Below are positions 52,936 through 62,585 of a DNA stretch of 64,000 bases, one piece after another. Under the pieces are notes generated by a model. It ran no database searches, was not told the origin of the DNA, and saw only the letters and a program-made list of their open reading frames with translations. This DNA comes from Corallococcus terminator (GTDB lineage Bacteria; Myxococcota; Myxococcia; Myxococcales; Myxococcaceae). Position 1 is the first letter of the stretch, and each line of letters starts with the position of its first letter. Both the position numbers and the translations under genes were made by a program. The DNA lies in contig NZ_RAVZ01000004.1 of assembly GCF_003611635.1 (NCBI RefSeq), positions 1-64,000 of the forward strand, given 5' to 3'.

Positions 52936-54336
52936 ATGCAGGTCATTAGTGTAAAGAAGGCGCTGGATGGGTCCATCGGACCGGACGCCAAGGTCGAGGT
53001 GCGCGGCTGGGTGCGTACCCGTCGCGATTCGAAGGCAGGACTCAGCTTCATCCATCTGAGCGACGGCTCGTGCTTCGCGCCCATCCAGGTGGTGGCCTCC
53101 AGCAACCTGCCCAACTACACCCATGAGGTACTGCACCTGACAGCAGGCTGCTCGGTGGTGTGCCGCGGCACGTTGGTGCCATCGCAGGGCAAGGGCCAGT
53201 CCTTCGAGGTGCAGGCCGACGAGGTGCAGGTCTTGGGCTTTGTGGAGGATCCAGACACCTACCCCATCCAACCCAAGCAGCACTCGCTCGAGTTTCTGCG
53301 GGAAGTGGCCCACCTGCGCGTGCGCACCAATACCTTCGGGGCCGTCGCGCGCGTTCGTCATGTCGCTGCCCAAGCCATCCATCAGTTCTTCAACGCGGAG
53401 GGCTTCTTCTGGGTCAGCACTCCCCTCATCACCACCAGTGATGCCGAAGGAGGCGGACAGATGTTCCGCGTCTCCACGCTGGACGCTGTCAATCCAACGC
53501 GGACCGACAGTGGGAAGATTGACTGGAGCAAGGACTTCTTCGGCAAGGAGGCCTTCCTCACCGTTTCCGGTCAGCTCAATGTCGAGGCCTACTGCCTCGC
53601 ACTGTCCAAGGTCTACACCTTCGGCCCGGCCTTCCGCGCGGAGAACTCCAACACCACGCGCCACTTGGCAGAGTTCTGGATGATCGAGCCGGAGATTGCA
53701 TTTGCCAACCTTGACGAAGACGCGGCGCTGGCCGAGCGCTTCCTCAAGTACGTCTTCAAGGCAGTGCTCACCGAGTGTGGCCCCGAACTGGCCTTTTTCG
53801 AGGAGCGCCAGCAACAGGGTGGCATTGCTCGCCTGGAGAGCTTCCTGAACACCAGCTTTGAGCGGCTGGAATATACCGAGGCCATCGAGATCCTGAAGAA
53901 GGCGCCCCGCAAGTTCGAGTACGCGCCGGAGTGGGGCAATGACTTGCAGACCGAGCACGAACGCTACCTGACCGAGGAGTACGTGGGGCGCCCCGTGGTG
54001 GTCGTCAACTACCCGGAGAAGGTCAAGTCCTTCTACATGCGCCTCAATGACGATGGGAAGACGGTCGCCGCCATGGACGTGCTCGCCCCGGGCATCGGCG
54101 AAATCATCGGCGGCAGCCAGCGCGAGGAGCGGCTGGACGTCTTCGATAGACGCCTTCATCAGTTCGGCCTCAAGCCCGAGCACTATCATTGGTACCGGGA
54201 TCTGCGGCGCTACGGCACGGTGCCGCATTCGGGCTTCGGACTGGGCTTCGAGCGGCTCATCGTCTATATGTGCGGATTGCAGAACATCCGCGACGCCATT
54301 CCCTACCCGCGCGTCCCGGGTTGGGCACTCTTCTGA
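52936..54336 (+). CDS. asnS: Asparaginyl-tRNA synthetase
   Basis: This full-length 466-residue class IIb synthetase attaches Asn to tRNA-Asn. The OB-fold anticodon domain spans ~1-100 ([24 protein letters not shown]). In the catalytic core, motif 2 is in [25 protein letters not shown] (~233-257) and motif 3 in [12 protein letters not shown] (~433-444), with the conserved [12 protein letters not shown] and the ISSGxQ-like [14 protein letters not shown]. All key residues look intact, so it should be active. The ATG at 52936 follows GGAGCGAAAGG. It stands alone among IS remains, back-to-back with the PKS/NRPS operon. It could be the sole housekeeping enzyme or an extra, drug-tolerant copy protecting against the cluster's product. 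Confidence 0.95.
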   Translation: MQVISVKKALDGSIGPDAKVEVRGWVRTRRDSKAGLSFIHLSDGSCFAPIQVVASSNLPNYTHEVLHLTAGCSVVCRGTLVPSQGKGQSFEVQADEVQVLGFVEDPDTYPIQPKQHSLEFLREVAHLRVRTNTFGAVARVRHVAAQAIHQFFNAEGFFWVSTPLITTSDAEGGGQMFRVSTLDAVNPTRTDSGKIDWSKDFFGKEAFLTVSGQLNVEAYCLALSKVYTFGPAFRAENSNTTRHLAEFWMIEPEIAFANLDEDAALAERFLKYVFKAVLTECGPELAFFEERQQQGGIARLESFLNTSFERLEYTEAIEILKKAPRKFEYAPEWGNDLQTEHERYLTEEYVGRPVVVVNYPEKVKSFYMRLNDDGKTVAAMDVLAPGIGEIIGGSQREERLDVFDRRLHQFGLKPEHYHWYRDLRRYGTVPHSGFGLGFERLIVYMCGLQNIRDAIPYPRVPGWALF

Positions 54337-54353
54337 GCGGAACTGCGTTCCGC
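54337..54353 (+). terminator. Hairpin directly after asnS
   Basis: GCGGAAC-TGC-GTTCCGC, a perfect 7-bp stem with a 3-nt loop, begins at the base after the asnS stop codon. There is no U-rich tail, so it may act as an RNA-protecting or weak terminating structure. Confidence 0.5.
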
Positions 54354-54526
54354 CCGGTGGCTACCCGAAGGCCGGTCGCGGCATCGCTTCGTCAAAGCGC
54401 GTGTCATGTCGATTGAGCGACTCACCAGCGCGGCCGTCACCACCACGAGCGCTGCAAGTTCCCCAAGGGCATGGCAGAACTCAAGACGCTGATGGACTGA
54501 CTCAGCGCATGGGAGAGGCCCCCTAG

Positions 54527-55942
54527 TACTACTCGGTCACTTGAATCCAGGTGGCCGCCGTGATCTACGGCCGGGATGACACCGGCACATCTGCGCAAGT
54601 TGGACGAGGCGCTGAGCGCCTACCTTGAGGAGATGGTGGCGGGGATGGGGCGGCTGGAGAGGCGCCGCGCCATGGAGGCCTACGTGACAGGCCTGCTGTT
54701 GGACGGGGAGCGCAAGAGCATCGAGCCGATGGCGTCACGATTGGTGGAGGACGTGCGTGAAGTGGAGGCAATGCGCCAGCGGCTGCAGCAGTGCGTCTCG
54801 CAGGGGACGTGGAGTGACGAGGGGCTGCGAGAGAGACTGGCGCGGAAGCTGGAAGCCCAGGTGCCGGAGTTGGAAGCGCTGGTGGTGGACGACACGGGCT
54901 TTCCGAAGAAGGGGCAACACTCGGTGGGTGTGGCTCGGCAGTACTCGGGCACGCTGGGGCGCACGGACAACTGCCAGGTGGCCGTCAGCCTGCATCTGGC
55001 GGGGCCCCGAGGCAGCGGGTGTATTGGCATGCGGCTGTACTTGCCCGAGGACTGGGTGAAGGACGCGGCCAGACGCAAGGCGGCAGGTGTCCCCGAGGCG
55101 GTGGGCCTGGCGCGCAAATGGGAGCTGGCGCTGGAGCAACTGGACGACGCGCTGAAATGGGGCGTGCGGCGGCACGTCGTCCTGGCGGATGCGGGGTATG
55201 GCAATTGCCGGGAGTTCCGCGAAGGCCTTACGGCACGCGGACTGCCCTACCTCGTCGGCGTGCCAGGACAGCACAAGGTGTGGCCTCCGGGGGCCACGCC
55301 GCACCGCCCGGTGAAGAAGGCGGGCGAGTACGGACGCCCCCGGACGCGCTTCGTCGACGACAGCGGCGTGCAACCCTGGACGATTGAAGAGCTGGCGCGC
55401 CAGTTGCCCGAAGAGGAGTACCGCCGCGTCAGCTGGCGCGAGGGCAGTCGCGGCCTTCAGTCGTCCACTTTCGCCGCGGTGCGAATCCAGCCGGCCGAAG
55501 GCCACGTGGTGCGCAAGGAGCCAGGGGCTCCCGAATGGCTGCTCTGCGAGTGGTCCTCAGGGGAAGCCGCGCCGACGAAGTACTACCTCTCGTCGTTGCC
55601 GGCGGACACGCCGCTCAAACGCCTCGTCACCCTGGCGAAGCTGCGGTGGCGCGTCGAGCGGGACTACCAGGAGATGAAGGGGGAGGTGGGGCTGGACCAC
55701 TTCGAAGGCCGCACCTGGAGAGGCTTTCACCACCACGCCACGCTTTGCATGGTGGCCCACGGTTTCCTCGCGCTCCGTCGAGCGCTTTTCCCCCCGGAGC
55801 AAGACGCAGTGGACGCTGCCTCAGGTGCGCCGTCGGCTTCAGCACCTGCTGTTGCGCCGCATCGGCCACTGCCCGCTCTGCCTGCGCCACGTCGGCGCAC
55901 GCACCCCACCTCGCGGCCCCTCTCGCATCTGATCAAGTAGTA
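54527..55942 (+). mobile_element. IS701-family insertion sequence flanked by CTAG
   Basis: A ~1.4-kb element with terminal inverted repeats starting TACTACT on both sides (left TACTACTCGGTCA, right reading inward TACTACTTGATCA). It is bounded by CTAG at 54523-54526 and 55943-55946, fitting the 4-bp YTAR-type target duplication of IS701. It carries one transposase gene and is inserted exactly at the outer end of an IS5-family remnant. Confidence 0.8.
54576..55932 (+). pseudogene. IS701-family transposase, frameshifted near its 3' end
   Basis: Starting at ATG 54576, ~405 residues match IS701 transposases: RRAMEAYVTGLLLDGERKSIEPMA, VVDDTGFPKKGQHSVGVARQYSG (first catalytic Asp), VVLADAGYG (second Asp) and RDYQEMKGEVGLDHFEGRTWRGFHHHATL (Glu). 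Near 55790, in a run of C after TTTT, the proper continuation (TLPQVRRRLQHLLLRRIGHCPLCLRH...) shifts by one base and ends at 55930-55932, while the uninterrupted frame turns into Pro/Ala-rich nonsense to 55940. All catalytic residues precede the shift, so residual activity is possible. Confidence 0.8.
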
Positions 55943-55943
55943 C

Positions 55944-56564
55944 TAGCAGGCTGCTGAAGAAGTCGGTTTCGGGCTGGACGCGCTGCTCCACGCGGGTCCG
56001 GCTCGTCAATGAGAGGTTTTCGAGCGGTTTTCTGACGACCAGGGAGGCGCCCTGCTGCGGTTGCAGCCCCGTCCCCAGGCCCACCCGGGGCGAACTGCTG
56101 CCCGGCAGGCGCGCGGCGTGTCAGGCGGGCATGAGTCGGGCCATGCGTGTCAGGTTGTAGGCGGCGGCGACGAAGTAGGCCCACAGGCCCGTCCTCGCCT
56201 GGCCTCGGTAGCGTGTCTTCCTGAAGCCGCCCACCGTCTTCATCCAGCCGAATATCTCCTCGACTCGCTTTCTGGCGCGCTGGCTCAGGGCATAGCCCCC
56301 GTGGCGTGTTGTGCGTCCGTCGACTCGGCTGGCGCGGCGCACGTCGCGCGTCTGGGCCACATGGGGTGTCACCCCGCGCTCGCGCGTGCCATCCACGAAG
56401 CGCTGCACGTCGTATCCGGCATCCGCCCCCAGCGTCGTGGGCACCAGCCCCTTCTCTTTCTGCCGGTTGAGCATCCTGAGCGCGCCCACCCACTCCGCTT
56501 CGCCCGCTGCCACCTCCACCGTGATGTCCGCCACCAGCCCGGTGCGGTTCTCCATCAGCACGCT
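55944..56564 (-). pseudogene. IS5-family transposase fragment
   Basis: The minus strand encodes the C-terminal half of an IS5-group DDE transposase: VLMENRTGLVADITVEVA, TTLGADAGYDVQRFV (Asp), GVTPHVAQTRDVRRASRVDGRTTRHGGYALSQRARKRVEEIFGWMKTVGG (Glu). The coding end is at 56121, and an IS end (AGCAGGCTGCTGAAGAAG) lies at 55946-55963. The 5' half is missing where IS21 sequence starts at 56565, and it is not found on the far side of that IS21, so a deletion accompanied or followed the insertion. Confidence 0.8.
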
Positions 56565-56696
56565 TGTCAACGGCCGGGGTCATGGACCGCATGAGGGTCG
56601 GCCAAGCGGATCGGGGTGACGAGTTCGTCAGGCAGCCGCTGTTCGAGTTCGCGGCGATGGCGAGGTGGGGTCGGCCAAGCGGATCGGTTCCGGCGA

Positions 56697-57469
56697 CTAC
56701 CGAGCCTCCTGGGAGGAGGACTTCCGGCGTCGGGTGGGGGGCGGGTTGCGGAAGCTGTCGCCTTCGATGACGAGGACGTGGGAGTGGTGGAGGAGCCGGT
56801 CCATGGCGGCGCTGGCCATCAGCGGGTCGCCGAAGAGGGGCGGCCACTCCTCGATGGCGCGGTTGGAGGTGATGACGGTGCTCTTGCGCTCGTAGCGCTG
56901 GCGGACCACTTCGTAGAGGTCCGCGGGTTCATTCTGGGTGAGGCCACGCAAGCCGAGGTCATCGATGATGAGCAAATCGGGCGAGGTGAATCGCACGAGG
57001 CGCTTTTCGTAGCTGCTGCCATCGCCCCGGGCGGCGCGCAGTTGCTGGAGAAGCTCGTTGGCGCCCAGGTAGAGGGCGCTGTAGCCGGCACGGCAGGCGC
57101 GGTGGCCGAGGGCCTGGGCCAGGCGGGACTTGCCGACGCCGGTGGGGCCGACGATGAGGACGTTGTCGTGGCGCTCCAGGAGAAGCCGCACGTGCCCAGC
57201 TCCAGCACCTTGGCCTTGGGGACGCTGGAGTTGAAGTGGAAGTCGAAGTCCTCGAGCGTCCTTGCGTGCTCGAAGGAGGCGCGGCGCACGCGCTGGGACA
57301 GCTGCTTGGAGTCGCGCCGCTCCGCCTCGTCGCCCAGCAGGCGGTAGAGGAATTCAGAGTGAGAGAGATTATCGTCCACCGCCTGCTGGGTGCGCAGTTG
57401 AAGGGACTGGAGGACACCGGACAGGCGCAGCTTCTTGAGCAGGGGGACGAGCTCGTCAGTGGGACTCAA
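56697..57469 (-). pseudogene. istB: IS21 helper ATPase IstB, frameshifted
   Basis: The helper AAA+ ATPase starts at TTG 57469 (MSPTDELVPLLKKLRLSGVLQSLQ), overlapping the istA end by 14 bp with GGAG upstream, a typical coupled arrangement. The N-terminal part runs in one frame to KVLELGT near 57190; one base is missing there, and the rest continues in another frame from RLLLERHDNVL. That second part has the Walker A VGPTGVGKS, Walker B LLIIDDLG, and the sensor TSNRAIEEWP. Only the single-base shift breaks it; a sequencing error is the alternative. Confidence 0.8.
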
Positions 57470-59066
57470 TTTCAGACTCCTGGGGCACGACGGAGGGGTG
57501 CAGCAGCTCGGCCACGCTGCGTGCGAAGCGCGGCTGAGGAAGAGAGGGCGACGCCGGGGCCGCGAGCGCCAGGGGTAGCGGCTGCAAGTCCAGTCCCTGG
57601 CGCAGCAGATTCTTGATGGCCCGGGAGGTGTACGCGCCGTAGTAGTGGGCCCTGCGGGCGGCGGCCTGGGCGCGCTCGGCAGGGAAGCCCTCCAGGTGGG
57701 TGACGATGGCCTGCACCGCGCGCAACTGCGACAGCACGTCGTCGGAGTCGAAGACGGCGCGCACGTAGGTGAGGACGTCCTCGCCCAGCCTCGCGGCCCG
57801 CTCTTCCCAGTAGCCGCGGCTGCGGTGGCGCAGGTCCGCGCGGTGCTGGGGCAGGTGCGCCTCGTGGGTGCTGTAGAGGCCACCGCCGCGCCGGGCGTGC
57901 GTGGCCACGCGCACGTCGTCCGCGTAGGCCTCCAGGCTGGCGTCGGTGACGCGCAGCCAGACGTCGCTGCCGACGAGGCGCCAGGGCACCGAGTAGAAGC
58001 GCCGCTCGAAGAGGACGTGGCTGTCCTGGTGGACGCGCGTGGCCTTCCAGAGGACGGTCGTGAAGCGCTTCACGGGCAGGGGCCTGAGGGCGGGCAGCTC
58101 CTCCTCGCGGAAGACATCCACCGGGCGCCGGCCCGTCGTCCCGTGCCGTCGCACGTTGGCCACCTCCGCCAGCCACTTCTTCAAGTCCGCGCGCACGACG
58201 TCAACGTCCTGCCCCTCGCGGCCCTTGAAGAAGTTGGACTGGACGTACTTGACGCCCGCTTCCACCTTCCCCTTCTTCTGGGGCGCGTACGGCGGCGTCG
58301 GGTCCACCTTGAAGCCTTGGTGCCGCGCCACCTCGCGGTAGCTGCGGTTGAGGGCGGATGGCTCGTCCGGGGTGAAGGCCGCTCTCAGCACGGCGGCCTT
58401 CAAGTTGTCCGGCGCCACCGTCTGCACCACGCCCCCCAACTGCTCGAAGGCCTCCACGTGCAGCCGCAGCCACGTCGGCAGCGACTGCTCGAAGACGATG
58501 TCCGCCACCAGGTAGCGGCTGTGCGCCAGTACCAGGACGAAGACCCAGGCCTTCCTTGGCACCTTCTGCCGGGGGCACAGCAGCTTCCCCACGTAGCCGA
58601 AGTCCACCTGCGCCACCTCGCCCGCCGCGGTGACGACGGGAATGGCGACGTCCTCCGCCCTCACGCCCCTCGCCTTGCGCAGCTGCCGCACCATCCGCTT
58701 CACCGCCGAGTCGCTGGCGCTGAAGCCTTCCACCTCCAGCCGCAGCCTGTCGTGGATGGCGCGCGCGCCCAGCCCCTGGGCAAGCCACGCCTCCACGCGC
58801 GGCTGCCACTCCACCAGTGACGACGTCTGCTGCGCGGGCACCCTCGCAGGCCGGTGCTCCTGCACCAGGGCCTTGAGCGTCTCCAACTCGGGCACTTCCT
58901 CCGGGCGCCCCTCCAGCATCCCCGCCCTCGTGAGCGCCGCGCGGTACGCCCGCTCCGTATTCGGGCCCATCCTCAACAGCCGGGCCACTTCGCGCGCACC
59001 CGTCCCCATCCGGTGCAGCCGCACCAGCTCTCTCAACCTGTCCATGTCGACTCTCCGGTAACTCAT
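57456..59066 (-). CDS. istA: IS21 transposase IstA
   Basis: This 536-residue DDE integrase has an N-terminal helix-turn-helix (ELVRLHRMGTGAREVARLLRMGPNTERAYRAAL). The catalytic core includes AQVDFGYVGKL (first Asp), VAPDNLKAAVL (second Asp) and PYAPQKKGKVEAGVKYVQSNFFKG (Glu). The C-terminal IS21 Mu-like domain contains RRFYSVPWRLVG. The length and frame are intact. Its stop overlaps the istB start. Without a working IstB the element is probably immobile on its own. Confidence 0.92.
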   Translation of the reverse strand: MSYRRVDMDRLRELVRLHRMGTGAREVARLLRMGPNTERAYRAALTRAGMLEGRPEEVPELETLKALVQEHRPARVPAQQTSSLVEWQPRVEAWLAQGLGARAIHDRLRLEVEGFSASDSAVKRMVRQLRKARGVRAEDVAIPVVTAAGEVAQVDFGYVGKLLCPRQKVPRKAWVFVLVLAHSRYLVADIVFEQSLPTWLRLHVEAFEQLGGVVQTVAPDNLKAAVLRAAFTPDEPSALNRSYREVARHQGFKVDPTPPYAPQKKGKVEAGVKYVQSNFFKGREGQDVDVVRADLKKWLAEVANVRRHGTTGRRPVDVFREEELPALRPLPVKRFTTVLWKATRVHQDSHVLFERRFYSVPWRLVGSDVWLRVTDASLEAYADDVRVATHARRGGGLYSTHEAHLPQHRADLRHRSRGYWEERAARLGEDVLTYVRAVFDSDDVLSQLRAVQAIVTHLEGFPAERAQAAARRAHYYGAYTSRAIKNLLRQGLDLQPLPLALAAPASPSLPQPRFARSVAELLHPSVVPQESEIESH

Positions 59067-59355
59067 CCGCGCGCGCCCCTCCGCACACCGCTCCGGCGGT
59101 GCTCGGTGGGGCGCGAGGATGCATGGGATGACTGCCCAGGTAGGCTCTCAACCTACCCACTGGCCACGTTTCTTCTGACCGCCTACGCCCTGCACGGACC
59201 GCCTCTGCCTCTTCTCCGGCGGGCGATCCGCTTGGCCGACCCTGGGCCGATCCGCTTGGCCGCCCCGGCTACGAACAGCTTGGCCGACCCGGCTGCGATC
59301 CATTACCCCGACCCGTTACAATCGCGCGCGGCGTTACGGTGGAGCCGCGCGGGCC

Positions 59356-60741
59356 CTACGCTTCGGGGACCCGCAGGTCGCGCGAGCGCAACAGCATCGC
59401 GGACGCGGTGGCGGGGGCGAGCACCGATGCGGCGATGATGCACCAGTCCCACGGCCCCCGGGCCCGAGCCGCGTTGAACGTCACGGCCTGGACCAATGTC
59501 AGACAGGCATCCACGGTGGTGAGCCGCCCCAGCAGCGTGGCCAGTCCATCCCGCCAGCGGCGCATCAGGAGCAGCAGGCCCGTGACGAGCCCCGCGTCGA
59601 ACAGCACCCAGCCCCACTGCACCCAGGGCGAGGGGAACCACCGGGCACTCAACGGCAGTGCGAGCAGCACCGTCCACGGCACCAGCAGCGCGGTCAGCGT
59701 GCGCACGAAGAAGCGGGGCCGGCGCAGCAAGGTGACGAGCCCGAACTTCACCAGGCTGCCCCGCGCGAACGCTCGCAGCGCGTCGTAGACAGCCCACGCA
59801 GCCGGTTCATCCGAGGGGTGGGAGAGGAACAGGGGCACCCAGGCGTCGGGGCGGAACTTGGCCTTGAAGGCGCGCAGGCCCTCGAAGTCGAACAGGGGGC
59901 GGCCAGCGTTGCGCGCGAATCGCAGCCAGGGACGCACCGGGCCTGAAAGCGGCGCCAATCCCAGCGTCACGTACCGGCGGCCGTTCGCCGCGGCGGCGCG
60001 CATCGCCGCGTCCACCAGGGTCTCCGCGGTGCCGTTGGGCGCGGAGGGTTCGCGCAGCAGGTCCTGGAGGAACCAGCCGTCGCGCGCGAACACGGGCGTC
60101 ACGGAGAGGAAGCCCACCACGCGGCCCTCGACCTCCGCGACGAAGGCCCTGCGCTCACGGGCGAAGGCGTCCGGGGCCAGTCCCACCAGGAAGCCCATGG
60201 TCGCCATCCGCCGGGAGTCCAGCCAGTGCTCGGCCAGCACCTCCACCGCCTCGCGCAGTGGATGTCCCGGCGTCTCCATCACCTCCGCGGGCACCTCGCG
60301 CACGCGGACGGCGTGGGCCCGGGCGCGGCGCAGTTGTTCACGCAGGCTGCGGCTGCCGCGCACCACCGTCTCCCAGTTCGCCGGATCCCACACCGGCTGC
60401 TCGCCAATGGGCAGCTCGTGGAAGGGGACGAGCTGGGAGAAGCGGGACTCGGTGGCGAAGAAGCTCACGCGACGGCCCGCGCTCCGGGCCGCCTGGTGGA
60501 AGCCCTCCACCAGCGCCCGCACCCGCTCCGGCGCGGCGATGGGGCCGCCTCCCGCCACCCACGCGCCGCCGGTGTCCACGTACGCCACGCACCCGTCGCC
60601 GGCTGGCGCGAACCAGTAGCGGAAGCCCGGTTGCAGCACCTGGAAGGACGTCGCGTTCCAGCCGTGGCGGCGCAGCAGCGCCAGCACCCGTTCGCGTTCG
60701 TCCTCCACGCCTGGGGCGGAGGGGGGAGAAGAGGCGGTCAT
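59356..60741 (-). CDS. DUF2156 (MprF/LPG-synthase-like acyltransferase) protein with C-terminal membrane helices
   Basis: The 461-residue protein has, over residues 1-320, the GNAT-like DUF2156 domain found at the C-terminus of MprF phosphatidylglycerol lysyltransferases: FQVLQPGFRYWFAP, GPIAAPERV, EHWLDSRRMATMGFLVGL, GRVVGFLSVTPVF, DLLREPSAPNGTAETLVDAAM, LFDFEGLRAFKAKFRPDAWVPLFL. Residues ~335-455 add about four membrane helices, so the order (enzyme then membrane) is reversed from MprF. It probably transfers an aminoacyl or acyl group to a membrane lipid. Its 3' end lies 35 bp from the IS21 edge. Confidence 0.85.
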   Translation of the reverse strand: MTASSPPSAPGVEDERERVLALLRRHGWNATSFQVLQPGFRYWFAPAGDGCVAYVDTGGAWVAGGGPIAAPERVRALVEGFHQAARSAGRRVSFFATESRFSQLVPFHELPIGEQPVWDPANWETVVRGSRSLREQLRRARAHAVRVREVPAEVMETPGHPLREAVEVLAEHWLDSRRMATMGFLVGLAPDAFARERRAFVAEVEGRVVGFLSVTPVFARDGWFLQDLLREPSAPNGTAETLVDAAMRAAAANGRRYVTLGLAPLSGPVRPWLRFARNAGRPLFDFEGLRAFKAKFRPDAWVPLFLSHPSDEPAAWAVYDALRAFARGSLVKFGLVTLLRRPRFFVRTLTALLVPWTVLLALPLSARWFPSPWVQWGWVLFDAGLVTGLLLLMRRWRDGLATLLGRLTTVDACLTLVQAVTFNAARARGPWDWCIIAASVLAPATASAMLLRSRDLRVPEA

Positions 60742-60999
60742 GTCCTTTGGCGTTCACGCTACGTCCAGCATTGCCCCACCGCCAGACAAAGCCTCCCCCA
60801 GCTTCCTGCCGAGCGGGGCCTCGCGGACAGGCCTCCTTTCAAGACCCGGCGTGCGAGGCGCTCTGCCCCGGAGTGGAGCGCACGGGTGAATGGATCCAAT
60901 CGGGCCGGTGAAACGCACTGATGGAAGCCCGTCCCCGTTTTCCAGAGCGGATGCGTTGCCTGTACCGAACCTGGGAACGCGGTGGGTGGGTTGTAGCAA
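60742..60999. other. Non-coding gap
   Basis: The 258 bp between the DUF2156 gene start and the LysR terminator show no plausible gene. The part next to 60741 should carry the DUF2156 promoter; no clear signal is visible. Confidence 0.4.
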
Positions 61000-61047
61000 C
61001 GCTTCAGCGCCTCCCTGGGACGGCCCTCCCTTGGGGGCGCTGAAGCG
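61000..61047 (-). terminator. Strong hairpin after the LysR gene
   Basis: A 12-bp perfect stem, CGCTTCAGCGCC (61000-61011) paired with 61036-61047, encloses 24 nt. It lies 6 bp beyond the stop of the leftward LysR gene. No U tract is seen. Confidence 0.6.
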
Positions 61048-61053
61048 CGTGGT

Positions 61054-61980
61054 TCAGCGCAAGCGCTCGAAGGCCTGGAGACAGAACTCCACGAAGGCGC
61101 GCACCTTCGCGGGGATGAGCCGGCGGTGGGGATGGACCAGGAAGATGCCGCGCCCGACCACCGGGGTGTCCGGAAGCAACGGCACCAGCGTGCCCGCGCT
61201 CAGCTCGTCCCGCACCAGATACACGGGCAGGTTGGCGATGCCGCGTCCCTGGAGGGCGGCCTGCCGCAGGATGAGGTTGTTGTTGGCCTGGAAGGGTCCC
61301 GACACGCGCAGGCTGCGACGACCGCCCGCGACTTCGAGCTGCCACTCCATGGGGCCCTGGCCGCGCTTGAAGACCAGGCAGTCCTGCGCCATCAGGTCGT
61401 CCGGGGTGCGCGGCGTCCCTCGCCGCTGGAGATACGCGGGACTCGCGCAGAGGATGCGCTGTTCGGGAGCGAGCCGCCGCACCACCAGCGTGCTGTCCTG
61501 CAATTCGTCCGCGATGCGGATCGCCACGTCGAACCCTTCCTCCACCAGGTCCACCAGCCGGTCACTGGCGTCCAGGTCCACCTGCACGTCGGGGTGTGCG
61601 GCCTGGAACGCGGCGGCCATGGCGGCGACCTGGACCTCGCCCAGCACCGCGGGCACGGCGATGCGCAGCAGCCCCCGGGGGTGCTCGTCCAGGGCCGTCA
61701 CCGACAGCGCGGCATCCTCCAGTTCCGACAGCACCCGGCGGCAGTGTTCGTAGAAGAGGCTGCCCGCCTCCGTGAGGCTCACGTGGTGCGTGGTCCTCCG
61801 CAGCAGGCGAGCCCCCAGACGGGACTCCAGGTGGGCCACCTGCTTGCTCACCGCGGAGGGTGTCAGGCCCAGGCGCCGGGCCGCCGCGGAGAAGCCTCCG
61901 TCCTCCACGGCGCGCACGAAGGCGTGCAGGGGCATGACCTCATCGAACAGCAGGGGCGTCGTTCTTTTCCGCTGGGGCAC
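61054..61980 (-). CDS. LysR-family transcriptional regulator
   Basis: This ~308-residue regulator has a winged HTH (MPLHAFVRAVEDGGFSAAARRLGLTPSAVSKQVAHLESRLGARLLRRTTHHVSLTEAG) and a ligand-binding domain with LRIAVPAVLGEVQVAAMAAAF and DLVEEGFDVAIRIADELQDSTLVVRRL. It belongs to the common AaeR/DmlR-like subgroup. The chosen start is GTG 61980 with GGAGG 10 nt upstream; a TTG at 62010 and an ATG at 61935 are alternatives. It is divergent from the DoxX-deacetylase pair, which it likely regulates. Confidence 0.9.
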   Translation of the reverse strand: MPQRKRTTPLLFDEVMPLHAFVRAVEDGGFSAAARRLGLTPSAVSKQVAHLESRLGARLLRRTTHHVSLTEAGSLFYEHCRRVLSELEDAALSVTALDEHPRGLLRIAVPAVLGEVQVAAMAAAFQAAHPDVQVDLDASDRLVDLVEEGFDVAIRIADELQDSTLVVRRLAPEQRILCASPAYLQRRGTPRTPDDLMAQDCLVFKRGQGPMEWQLEVAGGRRSLRVSGPFQANNNLILRQAALQGRGIANLPVYLVRDELSAGTLVPLLPDTPVVGRGIFLVHPHRRLIPAKVRAFVEFCLQAFERLR

Positions 61981-62075
61981 AGGCGTCGTTCCTCCAGGCC
62001 ACGTTCCCAATCCGGACCGCGCGGCGCAAGAGAAGGACCACGGGGCGCGCGCGACGCGCTCCCGGAGGAGAAACC

Positions 62076-62558
62076 ATGCGAACGCCTTCCACCGGAACGC
62101 CCCCTGAGTCCGGACACCTGTTCGGCCTCACCGACGGCGAGGCCGGTTACGCCCTGCTGCGCGTCACCCTGGGCCTCAACATCCTGCTGCACGGAGTCCT
62201 CCGGCTGGTGGGCGGCCCCGGGGCCTTCGCCGACAGCCTGGTGAAGGCCTTCACGGGCTCCTTGATGCCCTCGGCGCTGGTGCGCCCCTTCGCGCTCGTC
62301 CTGCCCTTCGCGGAAACGCTGGTGGGCGCGCTGCTCCTGGTCGGTCTGCTGACGCGCCCCGTGCTCGCCGCCGGAGGACTGCTGATGATGGCGCTCGTCT
62401 TCGGCACGGCGCTGCGCGGGGAGTGGGAGACGCTGAGCGTGCAGATGCTCTACGTCGGCTTCTACGCCGCGCTGCTGGGCACCGCCCGCTTCAACCGTCT
62501 GTCCCTGGACCGGCTGCGATTGCCCGTCACGGCGGCCACGTCACATCCGGCGTCCTGA
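62076..62558 (+). CDS. DoxX-family integral membrane protein
   Basis: This 160-residue protein has four predicted membrane helices (about 28-45, 68-90, 94-112, 120-140) and the DoxX features GYALLRVTLGLNILLHGVLRLVGGP, LPFAETLVGALLLVGLLTRP and MMALVFGTALRG. Family members are membrane components linked to redox or sulfur metabolism, with no agreed biochemical role. The ATG at 62076 has GGAGGAG upstream. It is followed 27 nt later by the deacetylase gene. Confidence 0.88.
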   Translation: MRTPSTGTPPESGHLFGLTDGEAGYALLRVTLGLNILLHGVLRLVGGPGAFADSLVKAFTGSLMPSALVRPFALVLPFAETLVGALLLVGLLTRPVLAAGGLLMMALVFGTALRGEWETLSVQMLYVGFYAALLGTARFNRLSLDRLRLPVTAATSHPAS

Positions 62559-62585
62559 ATCCCCTCCCCTACCCTGGAGCCTCCC

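Larger units (their letters stand above)
56565..59320 (-). mobile_element. IS21-family insertion sequence
   Basis: A 2.76-kb element with matching ends that begin TGTCAACGGCCGGGGTCATGG (left, read inward from 56565, shown in part) and TGTAACGGGTCGGGG (right, read inward from 59320). Internal copies of GGTCGGCCAAGCGGATCGG occur at 56596-56614 and 56669-56687, with inverted counterparts near 59223-59241, 59247-59264 and 59276-59290. These are the multiple transposase-binding sites typical of IS21. It encodes istA and a frameshifted istB. No target duplication is visible. Confidence 0.85.

Noticed and set aside
57180-57195. istB frameshift as programmed ribosomal frameshifting
   Set aside because: IS21 helper genes are not known to need a shift here, and no slippery heptamer is visible; a single-base loss or sequence error is simpler.
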